Source: Bacillota bacterium (GTDB lineage Bacteria; Bacillota; Clostridia; Acetivibrionales; DTU013). Taken from it: a DNA stretch of 64,000 nt. The stretch is taken from contig JAEZRE010000023.1 of the NCBI GenBank assembly GCA_023412915.1, forward strand, positions 62,001 through 126,000, given 5' to 3'. Below, piece by piece: positions 25,697-33,686 of this stretch. The notes under the pieces were generated by a model. It was not told the DNA's origin. It ran no database searches and saw only the letters and a list, made by a program, of their open reading frames with translations. Within the stretch, counting starts at the first letter, position 1; every line of letters starts with the position of its first letter. A program made the translations under genes and the position numbers.

Positions 25697-26506
25697 TTAG
25701 TGCAGCCGCATTACTTCCCTGCTCGAAAGATCGTAGCCGTAACCGGCCGGCAGGACATGCAGGACTACATTAGCTATGGCCAGATTTTCATCCGGCTTCA
25801 ATTCAGATACGTTCGAACTCTTTATATTGCGCCCGTCAACCACTGTTACGGAATTGCTCCCAATCACCTCAAAGTGGTCGTCCGGGAATACCCTGACGGC
25901 GGTATCTTCATCGATTCCCACACCGAGGATCGACGGATTCTCCGCCACGCCGCACAAAAGCCTTCCGATTCTGCCCCTTTGATGAAAATGCTGGTCTATG
26001 AGCGCTCTTTCGAGAAGCCCAAGACCCGGCGCCATTTTAAGCGTACATTTCCTGGCAGGATCGTTGTTGTTTCCGTCGACGATCATGGTCCTGCTCATGG
26101 CAGAGGCCCCGGCGCTGGTCCCGGCAATGGTCGCCCCGGCTTTATACGCGTTGTGAAGCGCGGAATAGATCTTTGTTCCGCCCAATATGCTTGTAATTCT
26201 GAGCTGATCCCCTCCGGTAAAGAATATCCCGTTGGATTCCGAGACCAACTTTGCGTTGACATCCAAATCCGCGTCATCCCGGGTATTGATGTTCAAGATG
26301 CTGGTAAAATGCGCGCCCAAGGCAGTAAACAGTGTCTTGTACTGATTTCCCGCTTCCTCGGGCATTTCGGTAGCGGTCGTAATTACAGTCAGCTTCGCTC
26401 CGGCTGCTCCTGAAAGCGTAACAAAAGTTTTCAGTATGATACACTCTCCCGACTTATCCTCAGCGCCGCCTATAATGATCAAGTTCCCCATATTCATTTT
26501 GTTCAC
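25697..26506 (-). CDS. cphB: Cyanophycinase
   Basis: The 269-residue S51-family serine peptidase cleaves cyanophycin to beta-Asp-Arg dipeptides. The nucleophile is Ser131 in AGTSAGASAMS. Other family blocks are IIGGAEDK, FFTGGDQLRI, DQHFHQRGRIGRLL and LGVGIDEDTAV. It starts at GTG 26506, 8 nt after AAGGAT. No signal peptide is present, so it is cytoplasmic and acts on internally made polymer, in keeping with cphA downstream. Confidence 0.95.
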   Translation of the reverse strand: MNKMNMGNLIIIGGAEDKSGECIILKTFVTLSGAAGAKLTVITTATEMPEEAGNQYKTLFTALGAHFTSILNINTRDDADLDVNAKLVSESNGIFFTGGDQLRITSILGGTKIYSALHNAYKAGATIAGTSAGASAMSRTMIVDGNNNDPARKCTLKMAPGLGLLERALIDQHFHQRGRIGRLLCGVAENPSILGVGIDEDTAVRVFPDDHFEVIGSNSVTVVDGRNIKSSNVSELKPDENLAIANVVLHVLPAGYGYDLSSREVMRLH

Positions 26507-26518
26507 CGATTTTTATCC

Positions 26519-26791
26519 TTATATACCTATCACTTTTTTTAGACAGTCGAAGAAAATTTCATTGAAGATCAGGCCTGTCGCGATGAACAGGATACTTGCC
26601 AGTATAAGCGTCAATCCTGCCCTGCTGCCGTTTTTACTGGCCATTATGCCCATAATTACAGCGATTACGCCGAAAAAATATGGGTATCTTATCAGCGATA
26701 AAGCAGCCGTGAGCCACCCGATCAAGAGAAGGAGTATTTTACCCGCCGCAGCCGGTTTGCCGGTGCTGCTGTTACTATAGGAATAATCCAT
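26519..26791 (-). CDS. Small membrane protein of the cyanophycin operon
   Basis: A 90-residue protein has a polar Tyr/Ser/Asn-rich start (about 18 residues) and three hydrophobic segments (KILLLLIGWLTAALSLI, FFGVIAVIMGIMA, LTLILASILFIATGLI). Its ATG follows GAGG by 8 nt, and the stop lies 12 nt before cphB. It has the size and topology of a DUF4190-like small membrane protein, but I do not assign a family. Its place inside the operon suggests a linked role only by association. Confidence 0.7.
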   Translation of the reverse strand: MDYSYSNSSTGKPAAAGKILLLLIGWLTAALSLIRYPYFFGVIAVIMGIMASKNGSRAGLTLILASILFIATGLIFNEIFFDCLKKVIGI

Positions 26792-26871
26792 CTGGTTCAC
26801 CTCATGATTTATTCTTTATTGACATTGCCGAGTATATACATCCAATTCGTGAGAATACATAATATCTCAGC

Positions 26872-27999
26872 TTACTTCAAAACCGGTCTGCCACCCTCGA
26901 GCAGCAGCTTTCCGCGGCCATAGAGCCTGTCCGGCATAAAGGAATCCCTGTCTAGCAATAAAATGTCGGCATCACGCCCAACCTCCAGTTTGCCCTTGTT
27001 ATCGAGCTTCAGAACTTTTGCAACGTTTTCAGTTACGACCCTCAGGGCTTCGCATAAAGGAATCCCGAAAACCTTTACGGCCGTTCTGATATCGTTATAC
27101 AATGACATAACGCTGCCAACCTCGTCGTGGTGTTCACCTGCTCCGCTCGCATTTCCGTCCGAGGAAACGGTCACCCTTTCAAGGCCGTCTTTCGTTGCAA
27201 GGAGTTCGCACAGACATTCCGGTACGCTCCTGCCAGCCTCTGTATTTTCTCCAGCAGTCAGATCAATAATTCCTCCATTTTCATGAAACCTGATCGCCTG
27301 GGTGAATAAAGCCCTATTTCTGTTCAGATGAGTCGGAACGAACATGGATATCGGGAAATCTGTCGATTCAAGCAGTTCTAATAACGGCTGGAGCCCGGAT
27401 TTTCCGTCCCCAAGATGAAAATGGACCACGCCTGCCTTACCACCGAGCATCCCTCCCGCAAGCGCTTCATGGGACAATTCCCCAAGCTCGCGTACCGACG
27501 GATAGGAAGACCTGTAATCCGATATTGCGATCTCTCCCACGCCTATAATCTTTTCTATGAGTGCTATATCATTAAGTACACTGCCAGTAGCCGTTACAGT
27601 CGGCAAATTATAATAACCGGTATAGATGTAAGCTGACAAACCCTCGCATTCCAGCTGGCGCGCTTTCATGAGGAGATTGGGTATGCTTTTGTCCACCCCA
27701 TCAAAACCCAGAAGCCCCACTACGGTAGTCGTCCCTGCGGAAGCCAGTTTGTCCCAGCCGATAGGATCCAATACGCTTTTAGGACCCTGTTCTCCGCCTC
27801 CCCCGGTTATATGCACATGCTGGTCTATGAAACCCGGACATGCTAATTTACCCCTGCATTCGACCACCTCTGAAAATTTAAGCTGTCCTTCCTTAATATC
27901 CGGCGCTATCAATGCTATTTTGCCGAATGCCATCAAAATATCGTTAACGCCCAGATACCGGGGCGCATAGCATTCGACATTCTTCAGCAGTTTGAACAT
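26872..27999 (-). CDS. iadA: Isoaspartyl dipeptidase (beta-aspartyl peptidase)
   Basis: The 375-residue amidohydrolase has a binuclear zinc site: DQHVHITGGGGEQGPKS (His61, His63), VHFHLGDGKSGL, HLNRN and SSDGNASG. It hydrolyses beta-aspartyl dipeptides. Next to cphB it completes cyanophycin recycling by turning beta-Asp-Arg into free Asp and Arg. It is the first gene of the minus-strand operon. AGGAG lies 13 nt before the ATG, longer than usual. Confidence 0.94.
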   Translation of the reverse strand: MFKLLKNVECYAPRYLGVNDILMAFGKIALIAPDIKEGQLKFSEVVECRGKLACPGFIDQHVHITGGGGEQGPKSVLDPIGWDKLASAGTTTVVGLLGFDGVDKSIPNLLMKARQLECEGLSAYIYTGYYNLPTVTATGSVLNDIALIEKIIGVGEIAISDYRSSYPSVRELGELSHEALAGGMLGGKAGVVHFHLGDGKSGLQPLLELLESTDFPISMFVPTHLNRNRALFTQAIRFHENGGIIDLTAGENTEAGRSVPECLCELLATKDGLERVTVSSDGNASGAGEHHDEVGSVMSLYNDIRTAVKVFGIPLCEALRVVTENVAKVLKLDNKGKLEVGRDADILLLDRDSFMPDRLYGRGKLLLEGGRPVLK

Positions 28000-28260
28000 A
28001 TTAACCGCATTTCTCCTATCATTATTTCAATATATTATTTTTCACAGTAAAAAAATCGATATACATTTTTATTTAATCTGGCAGCAATACACTATGACTC
28101 TATGTATATAAGGCAGGTATACGTCATTTTATAATTACAATATGATGTTTTTTTCTTACAATGATTACATTATTTAATTTGAATATTTATATTTATTCTG
28201 CTAAACTGGTTTATGTTTGTTTTATGTAAAGTAATTTATTTCAAAGGGTGATTAAAAAAT

Positions 28261-28896
28261 ATGCTATCTAACTTCAACAGCTTGACCGCAAAACAGAAAA
28301 AGGTATACACAGCAATAGAAACCTATATCAATAAAAATGGGATACCCCCTACGGTACGCGAAATAGGTGAGTTGGTCGGTGAAAAAACACCAGGTGCAGT
28401 TCAGGGAATTCTAAACCGCCTGGAGCAAAAGGGAGTTATCAAAAGACAGCTCGGAGCCGCAAGATCAATCCAATTGGTATCCTCCGACGAGCAAATGTAT
28501 GTTAAACCGGCCTATATACCGGAAATAAAGAAGATCAGCAAACGAAACATTACTGACCTGACAAACATTTATAATATTGAGAAATATCATCCCTTTTCAC
28601 CTGATTTTGTAACTGAAAACAACGGGTATTTCCTGTTCGAATCACCGGTCGACGGATTGGCGGAAAGCGGATTCGGAGCCAACGACCTCATACTCGTAAA
28701 TTCAACCTCCGATCCAAAAACAGGAGATATAGTTCTTGTATTTTATGAAAACCGCTCCCTGCTCAGGTATTATTATCCAGACACTGACGGAACGCTTACT
28801 CTGAAAGCTGATTCGAGCATTATTGACAAGGTTCGCTTTTCTCCTGAAGAAGTAAACATAATCGGTAAGGTCGAAGGCAGATACACCAGATTCTAA
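28261..28896 (+). CDS. LexA-like repressor without the Ser-Lys autocleavage dyad
   Basis: The 211-residue protein has a LexA winged helix (residues 1-72: LTAKQKKVYTAIETYI, IPPTVREIGELVG, ILNRLEQKGVIKR) followed by an S24-like fold. In LexA the cleavage serine lies in GDSM and the general-base lysine 37 residues later. Here the aligned positions are Gly132 (VDGLAESGF) and Arg169 (SLLRYYY), also 37 apart, and no Ala-Gly cleavage site is seen around residues 85-110. The fold seems kept but self-cleavage should be lost. It sits alone on the plus strand, divergent from iadA. It could be a constitutive or ligand-controlled repressor rather than the SOS regulator. Confidence 0.85.
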   Translation: MLSNFNSLTAKQKKVYTAIETYINKNGIPPTVREIGELVGEKTPGAVQGILNRLEQKGVIKRQLGAARSIQLVSSDEQMYVKPAYIPEIKKISKRNITDLTNIYNIEKYHPFSPDFVTENNGYFLFESPVDGLAESGFGANDLILVNSTSDPKTGDIVLVFYENRSLLRYYYPDTDGTLTLKADSSIIDKVRFSPEEVNIIGKVEGRYTRF

Positions 28897-28936
28897 AAAG
28901 ACAGTGAAACAGAGGACGAAACAGCAGGCGAAACAC

Positions 28937-28992
28937 AGGGACGGTTCTTTTGTTTCACTTTTCAAGAAAAGTGAAACAAAAGAACCGTCCCT
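28937..28992. terminator. Perfect 26-bp inverted repeat, GGGACGG family (family 3)
   Basis: The two 26-bp arms are perfectly complementary around a 4-nt CAAG loop. It lies between convergent lexA-like and dhaL genes. T-rich stretches occur only within the arms, so it may terminate both ways or be a mobile-type repeat. Confidence 0.8.
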
Positions 28993-29017
28993 TGCGTTTC
29001 GTCCCTCTGTCTCAGTT

Positions 29018-29659
29018 TTATTTTATTGCCTCGTATATTCCATCAGCCATCGCCGTAAGGATGATGCAGCAAGAAGTTGCGCCTGCATCCAGAACTCCCC
29101 GCGAGCGTTCGCCAAGGCGGCTGGAGCGACCGAATCTGGCAACCATGTCTTTAGTGGAATCTTTACCTTTTTCAGCTGCAGCCTTCATATCCAAAAGAGC
29201 CGTCCTGAAATCCCCGCCTGCCGCAGCAGCTGCGCTGACAGCCTCCGCTGCCGGTTCGAGCGTATCCACGAGCGTTTTGTCACCTACCTGAGCGTCTACG
29301 ATTTCATGTAATCCATCGAGGCCTGCCCTGAGCATATTCCCCAGGTCCGCCGCGGAAATCTCCTCGAGCCCTTCTCCTGCCTCGGCCATGTCCATGAATA
29401 TGGTTCCGTAGATCGGCCCCATCGAACCTCCGATCTCTGAAAACAAAATATTGCCCAGTTCATCGAGGCCTTCAGTAAAAGATATCTCTTTATCGGAAAT
29501 CCTCTGACCAAATATCGAAAAGCCCTTGTTCATGTTCATACCATGATCCCCGTCGCCTATCAAGCCGTCGACTTCTCCAAGGTATGCCTTGTTTTCCTGT
29601 ATTGCTTTGACCATCGCAAGTAAAACCGGTTTACCGCTTGCATTATTGAATGTATCCAT
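29018..29659 (-). CDS. dhaL: Dihydroxyacetone kinase subunit DhaL-like
   Basis: The 213-residue helical-barrel nucleotide-binding subunit carries GDGDHGMNMNKGF (Asp/His metal ligands), EIGGSMGPIYGTIFMDMA and QVGDKTLVDTLEPA. DhaL binds ADP or ATP and passes phosphate to the DhaK-bound ketose. No DhaM phosphotransfer subunit lies nearby, so the phosphate donor is either ATP or a distant PTS protein. GGAAGG precedes the ATG. It is the last gene of the sugar operon. Confidence 0.92.
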   Translation of the reverse strand: MDTFNNASGKPVLLAMVKAIQENKAYLGEVDGLIGDGDHGMNMNKGFSIFGQRISDKEISFTEGLDELGNILFSEIGGSMGPIYGTIFMDMAEAGEGLEEISAADLGNMLRAGLDGLHEIVDAQVGDKTLVDTLEPAAEAVSAAAAAGGDFRTALLDMKAAAEKGKDSTKDMVARFGRSSRLGERSRGVLDAGATSCCIILTAMADGIYEAIK

Positions 29660-29730
29660 TTAATCCTTCCTCCCACATTGGCTCAAGCCCTTCAGCAGAG
29701 CTGACAGGGCGACCGCGCTTGTAAGCCTTG

Positions 29731-30726
29731 TCAGAACTGCTTCAAGCCCATTGTTTCAACAGGTATATCCACGAGTTCCTTAAGCTCGTCATCAAGCTTC
29801 ATGACCGTCAGAGTAGCCCCCATCATTTCAAGTGAAGTAAAGTAGTTGCCTACATATGCGCGATGGATTTTGATCCCCTTTTCCGCAATCAGCTTTTCTA
29901 TTTCATTATATAGAACATACAGCTCCATGACAGGTGTGGCCCCAAGTCCCGATACCAGTACGGCGACCTCGTCGCCCGCGCCGAACGGCAAATCCGGCAG
30001 CACTACGTCCACCATACGCTTTGCCATCTCCTGCGCGCTCTCGAGCTTGCATACCTCTATGCCGGGTTCTCCATGATGCCCTATTCCTACTTCCATCGTT
30101 CCTTCTTTTATTTCGAAATTAGGGTGTCCTACCGCCGGTAGCGTGCAGGGAGTCAAGCCTATCCCTATGCTTCGTGTATTGTCTATCGCCTTCTGAGCTG
30201 CCGCAATGACCTCGTCGAGCGTGGCGCCTTTGGCTGCCTTCGCTCCTCCAGCCTTCCACATGAACACTTCCCCGGCAACGCCGCGGCGTTTCTCCATCTG
30301 GTCCCTGGGCGCCGAAGCGACGTCATCGTTCGCGACGACGGTTTTCACCTCAAGACCTTCCTTCCTGGCCATTTTTATCGCCATTTTAACGTTCATATTG
30401 TCGCCCGAGTAATTTCCATAGAGGCAGGCGACGCCCTTTTTGCCGTCGGCAGCGCGGAATGCGTCCAGAAATGCCGCCGCCGTGGGCGAGGAGAATATTT
30501 CCCCAACCGCTACCGCGTCCACCATATTCCTTCCGGCATAACCTACGAATGCAGGCTTGTGGCCTGAGCCGCCGCCTGTCACTATCCCGACTCTGTCGCC
30601 GGGAGCTCCGATATATTTGATCACGCGCGGATTATTTGTCTTTGTCACTATATTGCTGTGGGTTTTCAGGAAACCTGACAACATTTCATCAACTATATTG
30701 TCAGGGTCGTTGAATATCCTCTGCAT
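29731..30726 (-). CDS. dhaK: Dihydroxyacetone kinase subunit DhaK-like
   Basis: The 331-residue substrate-binding subunit has GGGSGHKPAFVGYAG and the substrate-binding histidine block GIGHHGEPG. Classic DhaK proteins read GSGHEPxH in the first motif; here it is GSGHKPAF, which hints at a ketose other than dihydroxyacetone, as known for tetrulose and apiose-type kinases of this superfamily. The ATG at 30726 follows AGGAGG by 6 nt. Position between an SDR and dhaL supports oxidation to a ketose followed by phosphorylation. Confidence 0.92.
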   Translation of the reverse strand: MQRIFNDPDNIVDEMLSGFLKTHSNIVTKTNNPRVIKYIGAPGDRVGIVTGGGSGHKPAFVGYAGRNMVDAVAVGEIFSSPTAAAFLDAFRAADGKKGVACLYGNYSGDNMNVKMAIKMARKEGLEVKTVVANDDVASAPRDQMEKRRGVAGEVFMWKAGGAKAAKGATLDEVIAAAQKAIDNTRSIGIGLTPCTLPAVGHPNFEIKEGTMEVGIGHHGEPGIEVCKLESAQEMAKRMVDVVLPDLPFGAGDEVAVLVSGLGATPVMELYVLYNEIEKLIAEKGIKIHRAYVGNYFTSLEMMGATLTVMKLDDELKELVDIPVETMGLKQF

Positions 30727-30774
30727 TTTAAACCTCCTATCGTCCAACCATATACTTTAACTATAAAAAGCTAC

Positions 30775-31542
30775 CTACTTTATTGTATAACCGCCATCTA
30801 TCAGCAGGTTATGACCGGTTATCATTCCTGCGGCGCCGCTGCAAAGGAATGCAATACAGCCCGCTATCTCATCCGTTTCCGCGAAGCGTTCCGATGGCAT
30901 CTCCTTCTTGAAAGCATCGCCTACAGGACCCGACCAGGCTTTTTTGCCGAGGTCGGTAAGAACAACCGTGGGCGATACCGCATTTATCCTGATGCCGTAT
31001 TTTCCCCATTCTAGTGCCATTACCTTCGTCATCGCTATTATTGCGCCCTTGCTCGCGCAATAGGCTACATGCCTGTCAAGCGCTATGACGCCTGCCTGCG
31101 ACGCCATATTAACTATGGAGCCGCCCCTGCCGGCGTCTATCATGTACTTTCCGACGGCTTGAGCCATTTTGAACGACGCTGTAAGATTTATGTCCATTGT
31201 TTTCTGCCACATATCGTCGCTTATATTTTCCGCATTATCAAGTGCTACGATACCCGCGCAGTTAACCAGTATATCCACACCGCCGAACCTGCTGACAGCC
31301 AGGTCGATCACCGATTTTCTGTATTCGTCCTTTGTGATGTCGCCTGCTATACCCGTACAATTTTCGCCAAGAGCGCCGGCTATTTTTTCAACATCCTTGT
31401 TAAGATCCGCAAGGACGCAATTAACTCCCTTTGCCAAGAAAAATTTCGCCGTCTCATAGCCTATGCCTGCCGCGCCGCCTGTTATTATTGCAGTCTGTCC
31501 CTTCAGTGAAAAATCCAGATCCGCTCCGCTGTACTTAAGCAT
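30775..31542 (-). CDS. Short-chain dehydrogenase/reductase
   Basis: The 255-residue classical SDR has the cofactor motif TGGAAGIG, an acidic end of beta-2 (LADLNKD, NAD preference), NCAG, the catalytic Ser in VNMASQAG and YCASK (Tyr/Lys), and GYTIK at the end. Given the operon, it probably oxidises a sugar alcohol taken up by the adjacent importer. GGAGG precedes the ATG at 31542. The substrate is inferred, not shown. Confidence 0.93.
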   Translation of the reverse strand: MLKYSGADLDFSLKGQTAIITGGAAGIGYETAKFFLAKGVNCVLADLNKDVEKIAGALGENCTGIAGDITKDEYRKSVIDLAVSRFGGVDILVNCAGIVALDNAENISDDMWQKTMDINLTASFKMAQAVGKYMIDAGRGGSIVNMASQAGVIALDRHVAYCASKGAIIAMTKVMALEWGKYGIRINAVSPTVVLTDLGKKAWSGPVGDAFKKEMPSERFAETDEIAGCIAFLCSGAAGMITGHNLLIDGGYTIK

Positions 31543-31649
31543 TCTGTTGCCTCCATTCCTGCTGCTTTTATTACTTTCTAAACTAGTATGAATAAGTGTA
31601 TGGAGAGAGTATTCTCCCTCCATACGCCATTATCCTTTATTTTTTATTA

Positions 31650-32657
31650 TTACTGTGCCCTCTGTTTGTAATCTGCTACTTTATCCTTGGTAACCATTTC
31701 AAAATCTATCCAGTACTCTTTCTCCACTTTTTCCTTCTTTGCCGCAGCGATTGCAATTTCCACAGCCTTGCTGCCCTGGCCTGCACCGTCCTGGAAGATC
31801 GTCGCGATCAGCTTGTCGCTTTCGACTGCATTCAATGCGTCGGTGATACCATCGATTCCGATCGTGGGGATGTCAAGTTTCTTTGCATCCATTGCCTGTT
31901 TTGCGCCAAGAGCCATTTCATCGTTTTCGGCCACTACCGCGTCGATCTTGTCGAAGGCCTGCAGCCAGTTTTCCATGACTGTCATTGCTTCGGAACGAGA
32001 CCAATTGGCGGTCTTCTCTGCAAGTATCTTGATGTCTGGATATTTTGCAAGGATATTCTGGATGCCTTTTGAACGCTCGAGCTGAGCGGACTGTCCCAGA
32101 GGTCCGTCAAGTATGACTATATTGCCCTTGCCGCCGATCTTATCGGCTATAGCCTGCATTTCAAGCTCGCCTGCATACACGTCCTTTGAACCTACATAGC
32201 TGGTAAGCTTGTCGCTGTCAACACGTGTATTTACACCGACTACAGGAATATTTGCCGCAGCAGCCTTATCAACTGCAATAGCGCACGCCTTGGCATCCTG
32301 AGGATTCAGTATGATAGCGTCGACGCCGTCGGAGATCATAGTTTCAACCTGATTGATCTGTGTATTCGGATCATAGTTGCCATCATAGATCCTGATTTCC
32401 GCGCCGAGCTTTTCCGCTTCCTTCTTTGCTGCGTTTGAAAGGCGTACTGTAAACTCGTTTTTCAGGCTGTAAAGCGTCATTCCTATAACGAGCTTCTTGC
32501 CCTGGGTCGTAGTTGACGCGGTGCTGGTGCTGTTTGCGGTAGAGCCAGCGTTGTTTTCAGTCTGTGTCTTCGTTCCGGAGCCTGAACCGCAAGCCGCCAG
32601 GGAAAGTGACATTGCCAGTGCTAATACAGTTGCTGTGATGGTGCGAAACTTTTTCAT
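31650..32657 (-). CDS. Sugar ABC transporter substrate-binding lipoprotein (RbsB-like)
   Basis: The 335-residue protein has a lipoprotein signal (SLAAC lipobox, Cys at about residue 23), a Ser/Thr-rich linker and a periplasmic-binding-protein type 1 fold of the ribose/galactose cluster (VIGMTLYSLKNEFTVRL, DAIILNPQDAKACAIAV, GPLGQSAQLERSKG, ENDEMALGAKQAM). It is tethered outside the membrane and delivers ligand to the permease encoded just upstream. The sugar is unknown. Confidence 0.94.
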   Translation of the reverse strand: MKKFRTITATVLALAMSLSLAACGSGSGTKTQTENNAGSTANSTSTASTTTQGKKLVIGMTLYSLKNEFTVRLSNAAKKEAEKLGAEIRIYDGNYDPNTQINQVETMISDGVDAIILNPQDAKACAIAVDKAAAANIPVVGVNTRVDSDKLTSYVGSKDVYAGELEMQAIADKIGGKGNIVILDGPLGQSAQLERSKGIQNILAKYPDIKILAEKTANWSRSEAMTVMENWLQAFDKIDAVVAENDEMALGAKQAMDAKKLDIPTIGIDGITDALNAVESDKLIATIFQDGAGQGSKAVEIAIAAAKKEKVEKEYWIDFEMVTKDKVADYKQRAQ

Positions 32658-32702
32658 AATAATCCTCCTAGATTATTTATACTTAAGCCGGCTATGCGGC
32701 TG

Positions 32703-33668
32703 TCAGTCCTTGGAATTGGTCAAACTATCCATCATTACTGCTGCGACGATGATTATACCTTTGATGATCAGCTGCCAGTATGATGAAACCGCCATCATAT
32801 CAAGTCCGTTGTTCAGAACCGCTATTATCAGTACTCCTACCACGGTCCCCCACAATCTTCCCCTGCCGCCTGCAAGGCTCGTTCCGCCCATTACAACGGC
32901 AGCGATCGCGTCTGTTTCATAATTCTGTCCGGCCATTGCGAGACCCGAGGATACTCTGGAAGTCAGTACGATGCCTGCAAGGCCCGATAAAACACCGGCT
33001 ATCATATATGCCGACCACACTACAGTTTTAACCTTTACGCCTGACACACGGGCCGCCTTCTCGTTGCCGCCCACTGCGAATATATATCTGCCGTATTTGC
33101 ACCTGTAGAGAAGGATACCGCATACTGCCAGAACCACGACCAGAATAATTACAGGGATAGGTATTAGCCCGATGCTGCCGCCCCCGATCTTAAGGAAGCC
33201 CTCACTGAGCCCCGGCACAGGCTGTGCATTGCTGGCCAGATACGTCACCCCTCGCGCTACAGTGAGCATACCAAGAGTCGCTATGAACGCAGGCACCTTC
33301 AGTACTGATACCACAAGCCCATTGATACTTCCAAGTAAAAATCCTACCGCCAGACCGACAAGTACTGCCACAAACCACGGGATCTGCTGGTTCTGCGCCA
33401 TTAGCGCTGCAAATATGCCCGCTGCTCCCAGTATCGAGCCTACCGACAGATCGATACCTCCGGTCAGGACCACAAATGTCATTCCCAGCGCAAGCAGGCC
33501 GTTAATGGACGCCTGCCGAAGAAGATTGAATATATTGTCTATATTCAGGAACCTGGGCTTGATTATCGAAAAAATCAGTATTACCAGGAGCAATCCAAAC
33601 AACGTTGCGAATTTTTCGGCAAATTCCTTGGCCGTCATACGCTGGCCTTGATTTAGTAATTTTTCCAT
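32703..33668 (-). CDS. Sugar ABC transporter permease (RbsC-like)
   Basis: The 321-residue permease has about eight to ten hydrophobic segments and the family blocks ALGMTFVVLTGGIDLSVGS, GLVVSVLKVPAFIATLGML and GTSLAGGRGRLWGTVVGVL. It forms the channel of the ribose-type importer. AGAGG precedes the ATG. Confidence 0.95.
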   Translation of the reverse strand: MEKLLNQGQRMTAKEFAEKFATLFGLLLVILIFSIIKPRFLNIDNIFNLLRQASINGLLALGMTFVVLTGGIDLSVGSILGAAGIFAALMAQNQQIPWFVAVLVGLAVGFLLGSINGLVVSVLKVPAFIATLGMLTVARGVTYLASNAQPVPGLSEGFLKIGGGSIGLIPIPVIILVVVLAVCGILLYRCKYGRYIFAVGGNEKAARVSGVKVKTVVWSAYMIAGVLSGLAGIVLTSRVSSGLAMAGQNYETDAIAAVVMGGTSLAGGRGRLWGTVVGVLIIAVLNNGLDMMAVSSYWQLIIKGIIIVAAVMMDSLTNSKD

Positions 33669-33686
33669 TTTGATACCTCTTTATAA

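Noticed and set aside
28261..28896. Annotation as the canonical SOS repressor LexA
   Set aside because: The autocleavage Ser and Lys positions are Gly132 and Arg169, so the standard SOS role cannot be assumed.
29018..30726. Glycerol/dihydroxyacetone utilisation operon
   Set aside because: No glycerol dehydrogenase, glycerol facilitator or DhaM is nearby, and the importer and SDR point to a larger polyol or sugar.
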